Positions 18,320-26,825 of a DNA stretch of 64,000 nucleotides are shown here, in pieces. Under the pieces are notes generated by a model. That model was not told where the DNA came from, did not search any database, and saw only the letters and a list, made by a program, of their open reading frames with translations. The position numbers were made by a program, and so were the translations under genes. Every line of letters begins with the position of its first letter. The first letter of the stretch is position 1. Source of the stretch: JAGPUQ01 sp049325095 (GTDB taxonomy: Bacteria; Pseudomonadota; Gammaproteobacteria; Pseudomonadales; Porticoccaceae); contig JBMOPO010000026.1 of the NCBI GenBank assembly GCA_049325095.1, positions 56,637-120,636 on the forward strand, in the 5' to 3' direction.

Positions 18320-18375
18320 GGCGTCGTCCTCCGGGATGAAAAAATCGGCGGGGCCGCGCACCCCGGTCGCGCCCG

Positions 18376-18381
18376 AGTATA
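18376..18381 (-). promoter_or_regulatory. Candidate -10 box (TATACT) for the SDR gene
   Basis: TATACT on the minus strand lies 57 nt before the SDR start codon and matches 5 of 6 consensus bases; no convincing -35 box is seen. It suggests that the SDR and the genes after it form a transcript separate from the hydrolase gene. Confidence 0.35.
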
Positions 18382-18563
18382 TAGCGGCTGCCGCCGGGTG
18401 CTGGGTGGGAGTCGGGCGGCGGAGCGATCGGCCGCAGCGGCTGCGGAGACTGGGGAAACGGCGGTCCGGGGGAGCGTGCTTCACGCACCCTCCGGGAATG
18501 GCGCCGCCGGCCCGGCGGCTGGCGGGGGTGGAGCGAACCGGTCGCCCGGCCCCCGGGGCGCGG

Positions 18564-19514
18564 TCAGGGGATGTCGTGGACGTCCCCGGGCGGGCCGACG
18601 TGGTGCGGGTGGGGCTCGTGGGGCGGCTGCACCGGGGCGCCGCCGACCGGTACCGTGCGGTACAGGAAGTCGATCACCGCGCTGGCGAACACATCGTTGC
18701 GGTCGCCGGCCACCATGTGCCCGGCCCCGGTGATGTTGACGTACTCGGCGTGGGGACAGAGCGCCAGAAAGGACTGCGCGCCCTCCTCGCTGAGCACGTC
18801 GGACAGCCCGCCGCGCACCAGTTGCACCGGCAGGCGCAACGCCCGGGCGCACTCTTCCAGGCGCTGCATGCGCTGCTGCATGTCGCGGCGCGCCTGCATG
18901 AATCTGGGATCCCAGTGCCAGCGGTACTTGCCGTTGGGCGCCAGGCGCAGGTTCTTGGCCAACCCCTGCAGATCCCTGGGCGGCGTGCGGTGCGGCTGGT
19001 AGCTGGCGATGGCCTCGGCGACCTCCTCCAGGGAGTCGAAGCCCTCCGGCTTCTGCGACATGAAACTGGTGATCTTCTGGACCCCCTCGGGTTCGATGCG
19101 CGGGGCGATGTCGACCAGCACCAGTGCGGTGGCGTCGACCCGGTCCTCGCCGATGGCGACCAGGCTGGTGCCGCCGCCCATGGAGGCCCCCACCAGCACC
19201 GGGCGCCGTCCGCCGAGCGCGTCGATCACGTGCAGCAGGTCCTCGACCATGACGTCCTGGCCGTAGACGCCGTCCGCGGACCAGTCGGAGTCGCCGTGAC
19301 CGCGGGCATCGAAGGCCACCGCGTGGTAGCCGGCGGCGCCCAGCACCTCCCCGGCGCTCTTCCAGGCGTGGCGCGTCTGGCCGCCGCCGTGTTGCAGGAG
19401 CACCAGCGGGCCGCCGGGATCGCCCCAGGAGTCGCCGGCGATCAGCACGCCGCCGGCGCCCCGCCAACGGTGCATGGGTTCGGGAGTGCCCGGAAGTCGC
19501 TGCCCTGAATTCAT
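18564..19514 (-). CDS. Alpha/beta hydrolase
   Basis: The 316-residue protein has the alpha/beta hydrolase fold with an oxyanion HGGGQ-type turn, the nucleophile elbow GASMGGG, an acid and a C-terminal His in TGAGHMVAGD. The N-terminus lacks a signal peptide. It is the first gene of the minus-strand catabolic run and could hydrolyse esters, lactones or C-C bonds of the substrate broken down by that run; the sequence does not tell which. It is 244 bp upstream of the SDR gene, so it may have its own promoter. Confidence 0.85.
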   Translation of the reverse strand: MNSGQRLPGTPEPMHRWRGAGGVLIAGDSWGDPGGPLVLLQHGGGQTRHAWKSAGEVLGAAGYHAVAFDARGHGDSDWSADGVYGQDVMVEDLLHVIDALGGRRPVLVGASMGGGTSLVAIGEDRVDATALVLVDIAPRIEPEGVQKITSFMSQKPEGFDSLEEVAEAIASYQPHRTPPRDLQGLAKNLRLAPNGKYRWHWDPRFMQARRDMQQRMQRLEECARALRLPVQLVRGGLSDVLSEEGAQSFLALCPHAEYVNITGAGHMVAGDRNDVFASAVIDFLYRTVPVGGAPVQPPHEPHPHHVGPPGDVHDIP

Positions 19515-19620
19515 GACGGATCCTCTGGTTGCAGCCGCGCAGGGGGAGACGGGCCTTTGTACACGCCGTGTGCCAGGGGGTCAAACCCGGACCGGCGTCC
19601 CAATCCGGGTCGGTGCCGGG

Positions 19621-19649
19621 TTGGAGCCGGGCGGGGTTGGGGCTACACT
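19621..19649 (+). promoter_or_regulatory. Sigma70-like promoter for the PA2779-type gene
   Basis: TTGGAG (19621-19626) and TACACT (19644-19649) are separated by exactly 17 bp and lie 51 bp before the start codon at 19700. Confidence 0.55.
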
Positions 19650-19699
19650 CCGCCCCGTCGCGGCCTGGACCGCGTCGCCCCGCGATTGAGGATAGTGCA

Positions 19700-20083
19700 A
19701 TGAAGTTTCGCCATGTCTCCCGATTCCTGACCACACTGGCGCTGATGCTGAGCCTGGCGGTATCGACCGCCGTCCAGCCGGCCGCCGCGGCGATGATGGG
19801 CACCGCCGAATTCGCGCCCGCTGAGCGCGCCGGGCAATTGCAGCGGATCGACGGGTTTCTCGCCCAGCAGCAGGTGCGCGATCTGCTCGAACGCCAGGGT
19901 GTGGATCCCGCCGATGCCCGCGCCCGGGTCGCCGCCCTGTCCGACGCCGAGCTGGCGATGATCTCCGAGCGGCTGGACGAGCTGCCCGCGGGCGCCGGCG
20001 CGCTGGCGGTGATCGGCGCGGTGTTCCTGGTGCTCGTGATCTTCGAAATCGTCGGCGTGACCAACGTCTTCAAGGGGCTTTGA
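19700..20083 (+). CDS. PA2779 family exported membrane protein
   Basis: The 127-residue protein has a signal peptide (LTTLALMLSLAVSTAVQPAAA, about 10-30), a short polar region containing LLERQGVDPADARARVAALSDAEL, and one C-terminal membrane helix (ALAVIGAVFLVLVIFEIVGV). This is the build of the PA2779/DUF6627 family. GAGGA lies 7 nt before the ATG. Its stop TGA overlaps the TTG start of the next gene (TTGA), showing translational coupling, and the same gene pair is found in Pseudomonas, so the two proteins probably work together in the envelope. The function is unknown. Confidence 0.8.
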   Translation: MKFRHVSRFLTTLALMLSLAVSTAVQPAAAAMMGTAEFAPAERAGQLQRIDGFLAQQQVRDLLERQGVDPADARARVAALSDAELAMISERLDELPAGAGALAVIGAVFLVLVIFEIVGVTNVFKGL

Positions 20084-21117
20084 CCGCGGCGGCCGCTCGC
20101 CGGGCGGCGGGGTTCCGGGCGCGGCGGGCGCGCCCTGCGCCTTGCCGCCGGCCCCTGACCCGCTGGCTGCCGGCCGCGGCGGCGCTGCTGCTCGCCGCCT
20201 GCGGCCGCACCCCGCTCCTGCCGCCCCTGGTCGATGGCGCCGCGCGCATCGAACTCACGGCGGTACCTTTTTTTCCCCAGGAGGACTACCAGTGCGGGCC
20301 GGCGGCACTGGCTGCGGTCTTGCGTCACGCCGGGGTGGCCGTCGCGCCTGAGCAGTTGGTCGGTGCGGTCTATCTGCCCGGGCGCAAGGGCAGCCTGCAG
20401 GTCGAATTGAGCGCCGCGACCCGGCGCCTGGGGCTGGTGCCCTATCCCATCGCCGGCGATCTGTCCGGACTGACGGGCGCCCTGCGCGGCGGCCGTCCGG
20501 TGCTGGTGCTGCAGAATCTGGGGACGCGCCACTGGCCGGTATGGCACTTCGCGGTGGTGATCGGCTACGACGCCGGTCGCGACCAGTTGATCCTGCGTTC
20601 CGGCACCACCAGGCGCAAATCGATCGACACGCGCGCCTTCCTGCGCAGCTGGGAGCTCGCCGGCGCCTGGGGCCTGGTGGCGCTCCCGCCCGGGGAGTTG
20701 CCGGCACCGGTGGATGCCGGGCGTTATCTGCGCGCGGTCACCGACATGGAAGGGGTGGCGCCACCCGCGGCCCTGGTCGCCGCCTTCGCCGCCGCGGTCG
20801 ACCGCTGGCCCGACGATGTCTGGGCGCGGGTCGGGCTCGGCAATGCCCGCTATGCGGCCGGCGACCGCGCCGGTGCGGAACAGGTGTTCGCGGAGTTGCG
20901 GGCCCGGGATCCAGGCCTGGTCATCGCCAGCAACAACCTCGCCCAACTGCTCGGCGAGCGGGGTTGCCGGCGGGCGGCGCTGGCGCTGCTGGACGAGGCG
21001 CTGGCCGCGGAGGACCTGGCCCCGGGCGACCGGGCCCGGCTGCGCGCCACCCGGGCGGAACTCGCAGCCCGGCCGGCTGCGGAGGCGGTGGACTGCGCGG
21101 CGCCGGCGCAACCCTGA
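20080..21117 (+). CDS. PA2778 family C39-like cysteine peptidase lipoprotein with TPR repeats
   Basis: The 345-residue protein starts at a TTG coupled to the previous stop. It has a basic leader, a hydrophobic segment and the lipobox LLAAC (Cys about 41), so it is probably a lipoprotein. The peptidase core shows the Cys in YQCGPAALA and the His in HFAVVIGYD, as in C39 peptidases. The C-terminal third contains TPR-like helices (LGNARYAAGDRAGAEQVFAELRARDP). Together with the PA2779-type partner it probably processes or anchors an envelope protein; the substrate is unknown. Confidence 0.8.
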   Translation: MTAAAARRAAGFRARRARPAPCRRPLTRWLPAAAALLLAACGRTPLLPPLVDGAARIELTAVPFFPQEDYQCGPAALAAVLRHAGVAVAPEQLVGAVYLPGRKGSLQVELSAATRRLGLVPYPIAGDLSGLTGALRGGRPVLVLQNLGTRHWPVWHFAVVIGYDAGRDQLILRSGTTRRKSIDTRAFLRSWELAGAWGLVALPPGELPAPVDAGRYLRAVTDMEGVAPPAALVAAFAAAVDRWPDDVWARVGLGNARYAAGDRAGAEQVFAELRARDPGLVIASNNLAQLLGERGCRRAALALLDEALAAEDLAPGDRARLRATRAELAARPAAEAVDCAAPAQP

Positions 21118-21304
21118 CGCGCGTACGGGAAACTACCGGCAGTTCGCGGTCCCCTGCGCCGGGGTCCGCGGCGGGTTGGTGCGGAGCGGTCGGTCGCGGT
21201 TTCGGCGCGCGGCGGTGCCCGGTCCGCGCCCCGGTCATCCGCCGCGGAGAACAGGCAGGTCATGACGATTCCCACTCCGCTGTCGGATGGTAGCGGGCGG
21301 CGGC

Positions 21305-23194
21305 TCAGCGGCCCGCCGTAGCCCGATGCAGTTCGGGATGCGCGGTGAGCAGCGCCTCGATGCGGTCCATGAGGCGGTTGCAGCGGCGGATCACCGCGCG
21401 ATAGACCTCGGGGTCGGCCAGGTCGACGCCGGCCGCGCGCAGGATCCGATAGGGCGGCGCCGAGCCGCCGGCCCGGAGGAGGTCCAGATAGGCGTCCCGC
21501 TGCGCCGCGCCGCCGTCGAGCACCATCTCCATCAGCCGGTAGGCCGCGGCCAGCGAGGTCGCGTACTGGTAGACGTAGAACTCCGTATAGAAGTGGGGCA
21601 CATAGGCCCATTCGATCGCGTAGGCGTCATCGACCGCGACGACGCCCTGGCCGTGGCCCAGGTGGCGTTTGAGGATCTCCCCGTAGAGGCGGCTCAAGCG
21701 CTCGCCGGAGAGGGCGCCGCCCTGTTCGACCTCGCGGTGGGCGGCCAGCTCGAACTGTGCGAACTGTGTCTGGCGGAAGAAGGTGCCGCGCAGCCCCTGC
21801 AGTTCCTGAAACAGGTAGAACAGTTCCTCCCGGGGCGTCTCGGCGGTGGTGCGCAGATGGTTGTAGAGCAGCACCTCGTTGGCGATCGAGGCGATTTCGG
21901 CGAGGAAGGTCGGGTAGGCCGCCTTCGCGAAGGGCTGGGCCCGGTTGGCCAGCAGGGAGTGCATGGCGTGGCCCCATTCGTGGGCGAAGGTGGTCAGGGA
22001 TTCGAAGTCGTCGTTGTGGTTGAGCAGCAGATAGGGGTGCACGTCGTAGGCCGCGCCCATCATGTAGGCGCCGCTGCGCTTGCCGGCCGCCGGGCGGGCA
22101 TGCATCCAGGGCTGGCGCAGCGCCTCGGCCAGCAGGGCTCCGTACTCATCGCCCAGCGGCGCCGCCGCGGCCCGCAGCAGGGCGGCCGAGGCGGCGAGGT
22201 CGTAGCGGCGTTCGATCGCCACCGCCGCCGGATAGATGTCGTAGTAGCCCAGTGGGTCGATGCCGAGCATGCGGCCGTGCAGGCGCAGGTAGCGGTGCAG
22301 GGTGCCGAGGTTGGCGTCGACCTCGCGGATCAGGGTCTCGTACACGGCGGGCGGGATGTCGTCGGCGTCCAGCGCCTGGGCGAGATTGGACGGGAAACCG
22401 CGCGCCCGGGCGCGGAAGGTGGTCGCCTTGATCTGGCCCTCCAGGGTGGCGGCCAGGGTCTGGGCATAGTTTTGATAGGTGCCGAAGAAGGCATCGAACA
22501 CCGCCTTGCGGTCGGCGCGAGTGCCCGCGGAGCGGTAGCGGGTGTACTGCGCCGGGCTCAGCGTCGCCAATTCGCCATTGGACAGGGTCACCCTGGGCCA
22601 GGGCAGCTCGGCGTTGGTGAGGATCTGGTAGGCGTTGCCCGGCGCGCTCAGGGGGTCGGCGGCCGCCGCCAGCAGTTGCTCCTCGCGCGGGGACAGGGTG
22701 TGGGCGCCCTTGCGCAGGGTCTCGCGGACGAAAAAATCGTAGTCGGCGAGCGCGGGGGTGTCGGCCAGCCAGGGTTCGAGTACCTGCGCGCCCAGCGCGA
22801 CCAGTTCCGGCTGCACGAAGCTGGTCGCCTCGCCGTAGCGGGTGTAGAGGCTCTGGGCGCGCGAGAAGCGCTCGTTGGCGGCGCTGTCGCGCAGGTCCGT
22901 GTCCCGGCTCAGGTAGGCGTGGCTGAACAGGCGCAGCAGCTCGCGGTAGGTGGCGTTCATCCGCTCCAGGCAGGTCGCGAGCACCGCCGGCCCGGCCCCC
23001 AGGCGGCCGCGGCAATCCCCGAGCTTCCCGGTCTGCGCGTCGATCCGGGCGAACGCCGCCTCCCAGGCCGCCAGGTCCGGGTACAGGTCGCCCAGATCCC
23101 AGACCTCGCCGGGGGCATCCGCGGCCCGGGCCAGCCCCCCGGCGGAGGTCAGGGCGAGCAGCAGCAACAGGGAGGCCAGGGGGTTTCCGGGCAT
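21305..23194 (-). CDS. pepF: M3 family oligoendopeptidase F, predicted to be exported
   Basis: The 629-residue protein has the zinc metallopeptidase motif HEWGH at about residues 403-407 within FAHEWGHAMHS, and the PepF/M3B pattern across the body (RIDAQTGKLGDC, YRELLRLFSHAYL). Unlike the usual cytosolic PepF it begins with a hydrophobic signal (LASLLLLLALTSAGGLARA), so it likely degrades peptides in the periplasm. It shares a short 3-bp gap with xseA upstream and is probably read from the same transcript. The gene symbol is by family only. Confidence 0.85.
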   Translation of the reverse strand: MPGNPLASLLLLLALTSAGGLARAADAPGEVWDLGDLYPDLAAWEAAFARIDAQTGKLGDCRGRLGAGPAVLATCLERMNATYRELLRLFSHAYLSRDTDLRDSAANERFSRAQSLYTRYGEATSFVQPELVALGAQVLEPWLADTPALADYDFFVRETLRKGAHTLSPREEQLLAAAADPLSAPGNAYQILTNAELPWPRVTLSNGELATLSPAQYTRYRSAGTRADRKAVFDAFFGTYQNYAQTLAATLEGQIKATTFRARARGFPSNLAQALDADDIPPAVYETLIREVDANLGTLHRYLRLHGRMLGIDPLGYYDIYPAAVAIERRYDLAASAALLRAAAAPLGDEYGALLAEALRQPWMHARPAAGKRSGAYMMGAAYDVHPYLLLNHNDDFESLTTFAHEWGHAMHSLLANRAQPFAKAAYPTFLAEIASIANEVLLYNHLRTTAETPREELFYLFQELQGLRGTFFRQTQFAQFELAAHREVEQGGALSGERLSRLYGEILKRHLGHGQGVVAVDDAYAIEWAYVPHFYTEFYVYQYATSLAAAYRLMEMVLDGGAAQRDAYLDLLRAGGSAPPYRILRAAGVDLADPEVYRAVIRRCNRLMDRIEALLTAHPELHRATAGR

Positions 23195-23197
23195 GGT

Positions 23198-24607
23198 TCA
23201 GTCTCGCGGGAGGTCGGCAGGGGCAGCGGTGTCGCGCGCCGCCGGGGCGATGGCGTCGACGGTGCAATCGAGTCGGCCATCGCGCAGCCGCACGGCGATT
23301 TCGGCGCCGGGACGGGTGGCGCCCACGCGGTCGATGGCGCGGCCCTCGGCATCCTGGGCGATGGCGTAGCCGCGCTCCAGGGTGGCCAGGGGGCTGACCG
23401 CATGCAGCAGCCCGGCGCTGGCGTCCAGACGGCGCCGGCTCCGCTCCAGGCGCAGCCGGATGGTCTCGACCAGCCGGCCCCTGCTGTATTCCAGGCGCAG
23501 CCGGGCGCCGGCCAGCCGCTGGCCGGGGTGTCGCGCATACAGCCGCTGGACGAGCTGCCGGCAGGCGTGGTCCGCCCGATGCAGGTGGGCGGCCAGGGCG
23601 CGGCGCAGGCGGATGTCCAGATGATCCAGGTGTTGGGCCTGGCGTTCGAGGCGTTCGCGGGGGTGGCGCAGGCGCCGGCGCAGGGCCTCGGTGCGGGCCG
23701 CGAGCTGCGCCAAACGGCTGTGCATCGCCCGCGCCAGGCGGTGCTCCAGGGCGGCGATCGCATTGCCCAGCTCGGCCTGGTCGGGGCTGGCCAGCTCCGC
23801 CGCCGCCGAGGGGGTGGGCGCGCGCAGATCGGCGGCGAAATCGGCGATGGTGACGTCGGTCTCGTGGCCGACGCCGCAGATCACCGGGATGGCGCTCGCC
23901 GCCAGGGCGCGGGCCACCGCCTCCTCGTTGAACGGCCACAGATCCTCCAGCGAGCCGCCGCCGCGGGCCAGGATCAGCACGTCGCAGGCGCCGTGGCGAT
24001 TGGCCAGGTCGAGCGCGGCCACCAGTTCGCCGGCCGCCGCCCGGCCCTGCACCTGGCAGGGGTAGACGAATACCGGCAGGGCCGGGAAGCGCCGCCGCAG
24101 CACCCGCAGGATGTCGTGGATCGCGGCGCCGCTCGGGGAGGTGATCACGCCCAGGCAGCGCGGCAGTGCCGGCAGCGGCCGCTTGCGCTCGGTGGCGAAC
24201 AGCCCTTCCGCGGCGAGCCGGGCGCGGATCTCCTCGAAGCGGCGCTGCAGCAGACCGCGGCCCGCGGGTTCCAGGTGCTCGACGATCAACTGATAGTCGC
24301 CGCGCTGTTCGTAGAGGCTGATGCGCCCGCGCACCAGCACCTGCTGGCCGGCCTCGGGGCGCTGGCCGACCAGTTGGTTGCGGTTGCGGAACATGGCGGC
24401 GCGCACCTGGGCGTGCTCGTCCTTGAGGGTGAAGTACCAGTGCCCGGACGCCGGACAGGACAGGTTGCTGAGCTCGCCCTCCACCCAGACCAGCGGCAGG
24501 TGGGTCTCCAGCAATTGGCGCGAGCGCCGGTTGAGCTCGGAGACGCTGAGCACCGTGCGTGCGGCTTCGGCAGCCGGCGGGGCGGGGCTGGGGGGGTAGC
24601 GGTTCAC
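23198..24607 (-). CDS. xseA: Exodeoxyribonuclease VII large subunit
   Basis: The 469-residue protein has an N-terminal OB-fold domain (LPLVWVEGELSNLSCPASGHWYFTLKD), the catalytic block with VITSPSGAAIHDIL, RGGGSLEDLWPFN and GHETDVTIADFAADLRAPTPSAAAE, and a coiled-coil C-terminal part. With the small subunit XseB it degrades single-stranded DNA in both directions in the cytoplasm. xseB is not in this window. A TACAAT box lies so close to the ATG that transcription may begin at or within a few bases of the start codon. Confidence 0.95.
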   Translation of the reverse strand: MNRYPPSPAPPAAEAARTVLSVSELNRRSRQLLETHLPLVWVEGELSNLSCPASGHWYFTLKDEHAQVRAAMFRNRNQLVGQRPEAGQQVLVRGRISLYEQRGDYQLIVEHLEPAGRGLLQRRFEEIRARLAAEGLFATERKRPLPALPRCLGVITSPSGAAIHDILRVLRRRFPALPVFVYPCQVQGRAAAGELVAALDLANRHGACDVLILARGGGSLEDLWPFNEEAVARALAASAIPVICGVGHETDVTIADFAADLRAPTPSAAAELASPDQAELGNAIAALEHRLARAMHSRLAQLAARTEALRRRLRHPRERLERQAQHLDHLDIRLRRALAAHLHRADHACRQLVQRLYARHPGQRLAGARLRLEYSRGRLVETIRLRLERSRRRLDASAGLLHAVSPLATLERGYAIAQDAEGRAIDRVGATRPGAEIAVRLRDGRLDCTVDAIAPAARDTAAPADLPRD

Positions 24608-24613
24608 CCGGTC

Positions 24614-24619
24614 ATTGTA
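24614..24619 (-). promoter_or_regulatory. Candidate -10 box (TACAAT) of xseA, leaderless
   Basis: TACAAT on the minus strand ends 6 bp before the xseA ATG at 24607. A start site about 7 bp downstream would coincide with the initiation codon, predicting a leaderless mRNA. Confidence 0.4.
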
Positions 24620-24659
24620 ACCGCCCCGCCCCGCGCCGCAGCCGGCCGGCTGCGGCAGC

Positions 24660-24688
24660 TTGTCACCGAGCGGGTGGGCTGGTAAATT
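24660..24688 (+). promoter_or_regulatory. Sigma70 promoter of tRNA-Val
   Basis: TTGTCA (24660-24665) and TAAATT (24683-24688) are spaced by exactly 17 bp, and the tRNA begins 13 bp after the -10 box. Confidence 0.65.
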
Positions 24689-24701
24689 GGCCGCCCTTTT
24701 C

Positions 24702-24778
24702 AGGCACGTAGCTCAGTTGGTTAGAGCACCACCTTGACATGGTGGGGGTCGGTGGTTCGAGTCCACTCGTGCCTACCA
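24702..24778 (+). tRNA. tRNA-Val (anticodon GAC)
   Basis: The 77-nt sequence folds as a cloverleaf: acceptor AGGCACG/CGTGCCT, a D arm with GCTC/GAGC, an anticodon stem ACCTT-GAC-ATGGT region placing GAC in the loop, a T arm with TTCGAGT and an encoded CCA at 24776-24778. It reads GUC (valine) codons. It stands alone on the plus strand between xseA and thrS. Confidence 0.95.
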
Positions 24779-24884
24779 GTGTAATCCAGGGGGCCCGCCC
24801 GCAACCGGGCGGCCCCGAATCCGTCACCACCATCCGCACGTGGCCTTTGGTAGGGGTCACCACTGGACCATCGGAGTCGATGTC

Positions 24885-26819
24885 ATGCCCCGCATTTCCT
24901 TGCCCGACGGCAGCAGCCGGGAGTTTTCCGGTCCGGTGAGCGTGGCGGCGGTCGCCGCGGACATCGGCGCCGGGTTGGCCAAGGCGGCGCTGGCCGGGCG
25001 GGTCGACGGCCGGCTGGTCGATACAAGTTTCGTCATCGACCGCGATGTGGACTTGGCGATCGTCACCGCCCGCGACCCCGAGGGGCTCGAAATCATCCGC
25101 CACTCCTGCGCCCATCTGCTCGCGCAGGCGGTCAAGGAGCTGTTCCCGACGGCGCAGGTGACCATCGGGCCGGTGATCGAGGACGGTTTCTACTACGATT
25201 TCGCTTTCGAGCGCGCCTTCACCCCTGAGGATCTGGCAGCCATAGAGGCGCGCATGAACGAGCTGGCCCGGGCCGACCTGGCCGTGCGGCGCAGCGAATT
25301 GCCCCGCGACGAGGCGATCGCCCGGTTTCGCGCCCTGGGCGAGGAGTACAAGGCGGAGATCATCGCGGCGATTCCCGAGGGCGAGGTGATTTCGCTCTAT
25401 GGGCAGGGGGATTTCGTCGACCTCTGCCGGGGGCCCCATGTGCCCAGCACGGGGAAGATCCCCGCGTTCAAGCTCACCAGGGTGGCCGGGGCCTACTGGC
25501 GCGGCGATGCCCGCAACGCCATGCTGCAGCGGATCTACGGCACCGCCTGGCCGAGCCGCAGGGAACTGGACGACCATCTGCACCGCCTGGCCGAAGCCGA
25601 ACGGCGCGACCACCGCCGGCTCGGCCGCCGCCTGGACCTGTTCCACACCCAGGACGAGGCGCCGGGCATGGTGTTCTGGCATCCCCGCGGCTGGGCCATC
25701 TACACGGCGATCGAGCAGTACATGCGGGAGATGCAGCGGCTTCACGGCTACCGCGAGATCCGCACTCCGCAGCTGGTGGACTATTCGCTCTGGCAGCGCT
25801 CCGGGCACGCCGACAAGTTCGGCGCCGACATGTTCTCGCTGCAGATGGACGAGCGCGCCTTCGCCATCAAGCCCATGAACTGTCCCTGTCACGTCCAGGT
25901 GTACAACCAGGGGTTGCGCAGCTACCGCGACCTGCCGCTGCGGCTGGCCGAGTTCGGCTCCTGCCACCGCAACGAACCCTCGGGCGCCCTGCACGGGATC
26001 ATGCGGGTGCGCGGCTTCACCCAGGACGACGCCCACATTTTTTGCACCGAGGAACAGATCCAGGACGAGGTGGCGCGATTCATCGATTTCCTGCATCGCA
26101 TCTATGCCGATTTCGGGTTCGACCAGGTCATCTACCGGCTCTCGACCCGCCCCGAACGGCGGGTGGGTTCCGACGCGGTCTGGGATCGCGCCGAGCAGGC
26201 GCTGGCCGATGCCCTGGATCGCCAGGGACTCGCGTGGGAGCTGCTGCCCGGCGAGGGCGCCTTCTACGGGCCCAAGATCGAATTCTCCCTCAAGGACGCC
26301 ATCGGCAGGGTCTGGCAGCTGGGCACCATCCAGGTGGATTTCTCCATGCCCGAGCGGCTGGGCGCCCAGTACGTGGCCGCCGACGATTCCCGGCAGGTCC
26401 CGGTGATGCTCCACCGCGCGGTGCTGGGCTCCTTCGAGCGCTTCATCGGCATGCTCATCGAGCATTACGAAGGGGCCTTTCCGGTGTGGCTGGCGCCGGT
26501 GCAGGCGGTGGTGCTGAACATCACCGACCGCCAGGCAGATTACGCCAGATCAGTGACAGAAACCTTGCAAAACAAGGGGTTCCGAGTTGAAAATGACTTG
26601 AGAAACGAGAAGATCGGCTTTAAGATTCGCGAGCATACCCTGCTCAAGACCCCCTATCTGCTGATCGTCGGAGATCGGGAGATGGAACTTCAGTCGGTTG
26701 CGGTGCGCACCCGTGAAGGCGAGGATCTGGGCTCTCTGAGCCTGGAGTGTTGCATCGACCTTCTCGGCGAGCGCGTGCGTGAGCGCGGCAGGGTTACCAG
26801 AACAACCAGTGCGGAGTAG
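24885..26819 (+). CDS. thrS: Threonine--tRNA ligase
   Basis: The 644-residue protein begins at the ATG at 24885 (MPRISLPDGSS), with GGAG a short distance upstream. It has the N-terminal TGS domain, the editing domain with HSCAHLLAQA, the class II catalytic core with the zinc-binding Cys in MNCPCHVQ and FYGPKIEF, and a C-terminal anticodon-binding domain (VWLAPVQAVVLNI). It charges tRNA-Thr in the cytoplasm. It is the first gene of the translation block; its stop is in the same frame as, and seven bases before, the infC start. Confidence 0.97.
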   Translation: MPRISLPDGSSREFSGPVSVAAVAADIGAGLAKAALAGRVDGRLVDTSFVIDRDVDLAIVTARDPEGLEIIRHSCAHLLAQAVKELFPTAQVTIGPVIEDGFYYDFAFERAFTPEDLAAIEARMNELARADLAVRRSELPRDEAIARFRALGEEYKAEIIAAIPEGEVISLYGQGDFVDLCRGPHVPSTGKIPAFKLTRVAGAYWRGDARNAMLQRIYGTAWPSRRELDDHLHRLAEAERRDHRRLGRRLDLFHTQDEAPGMVFWHPRGWAIYTAIEQYMREMQRLHGYREIRTPQLVDYSLWQRSGHADKFGADMFSLQMDERAFAIKPMNCPCHVQVYNQGLRSYRDLPLRLAEFGSCHRNEPSGALHGIMRVRGFTQDDAHIFCTEEQIQDEVARFIDFLHRIYADFGFDQVIYRLSTRPERRVGSDAVWDRAEQALADALDRQGLAWELLPGEGAFYGPKIEFSLKDAIGRVWQLGTIQVDFSMPERLGAQYVAADDSRQVPVMLHRAVLGSFERFIGMLIEHYEGAFPVWLAPVQAVVLNITDRQADYARSVTETLQNKGFRVENDLRNEKIGFKIREHTLLKTPYLLIVGDREMELQSVAVRTREGEDLGSLSLECCIDLLGERVRERGRVTRTTSAE

Positions 26820-26825
26820 CGGGTT

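Noticed and set aside
24779..24884. Terminator after tRNA-Val (GGGCCCGCCCG region)
   Set aside because: A GC-rich stem is possible but there is no U tract; in this DNA such stems are frequent by chance.
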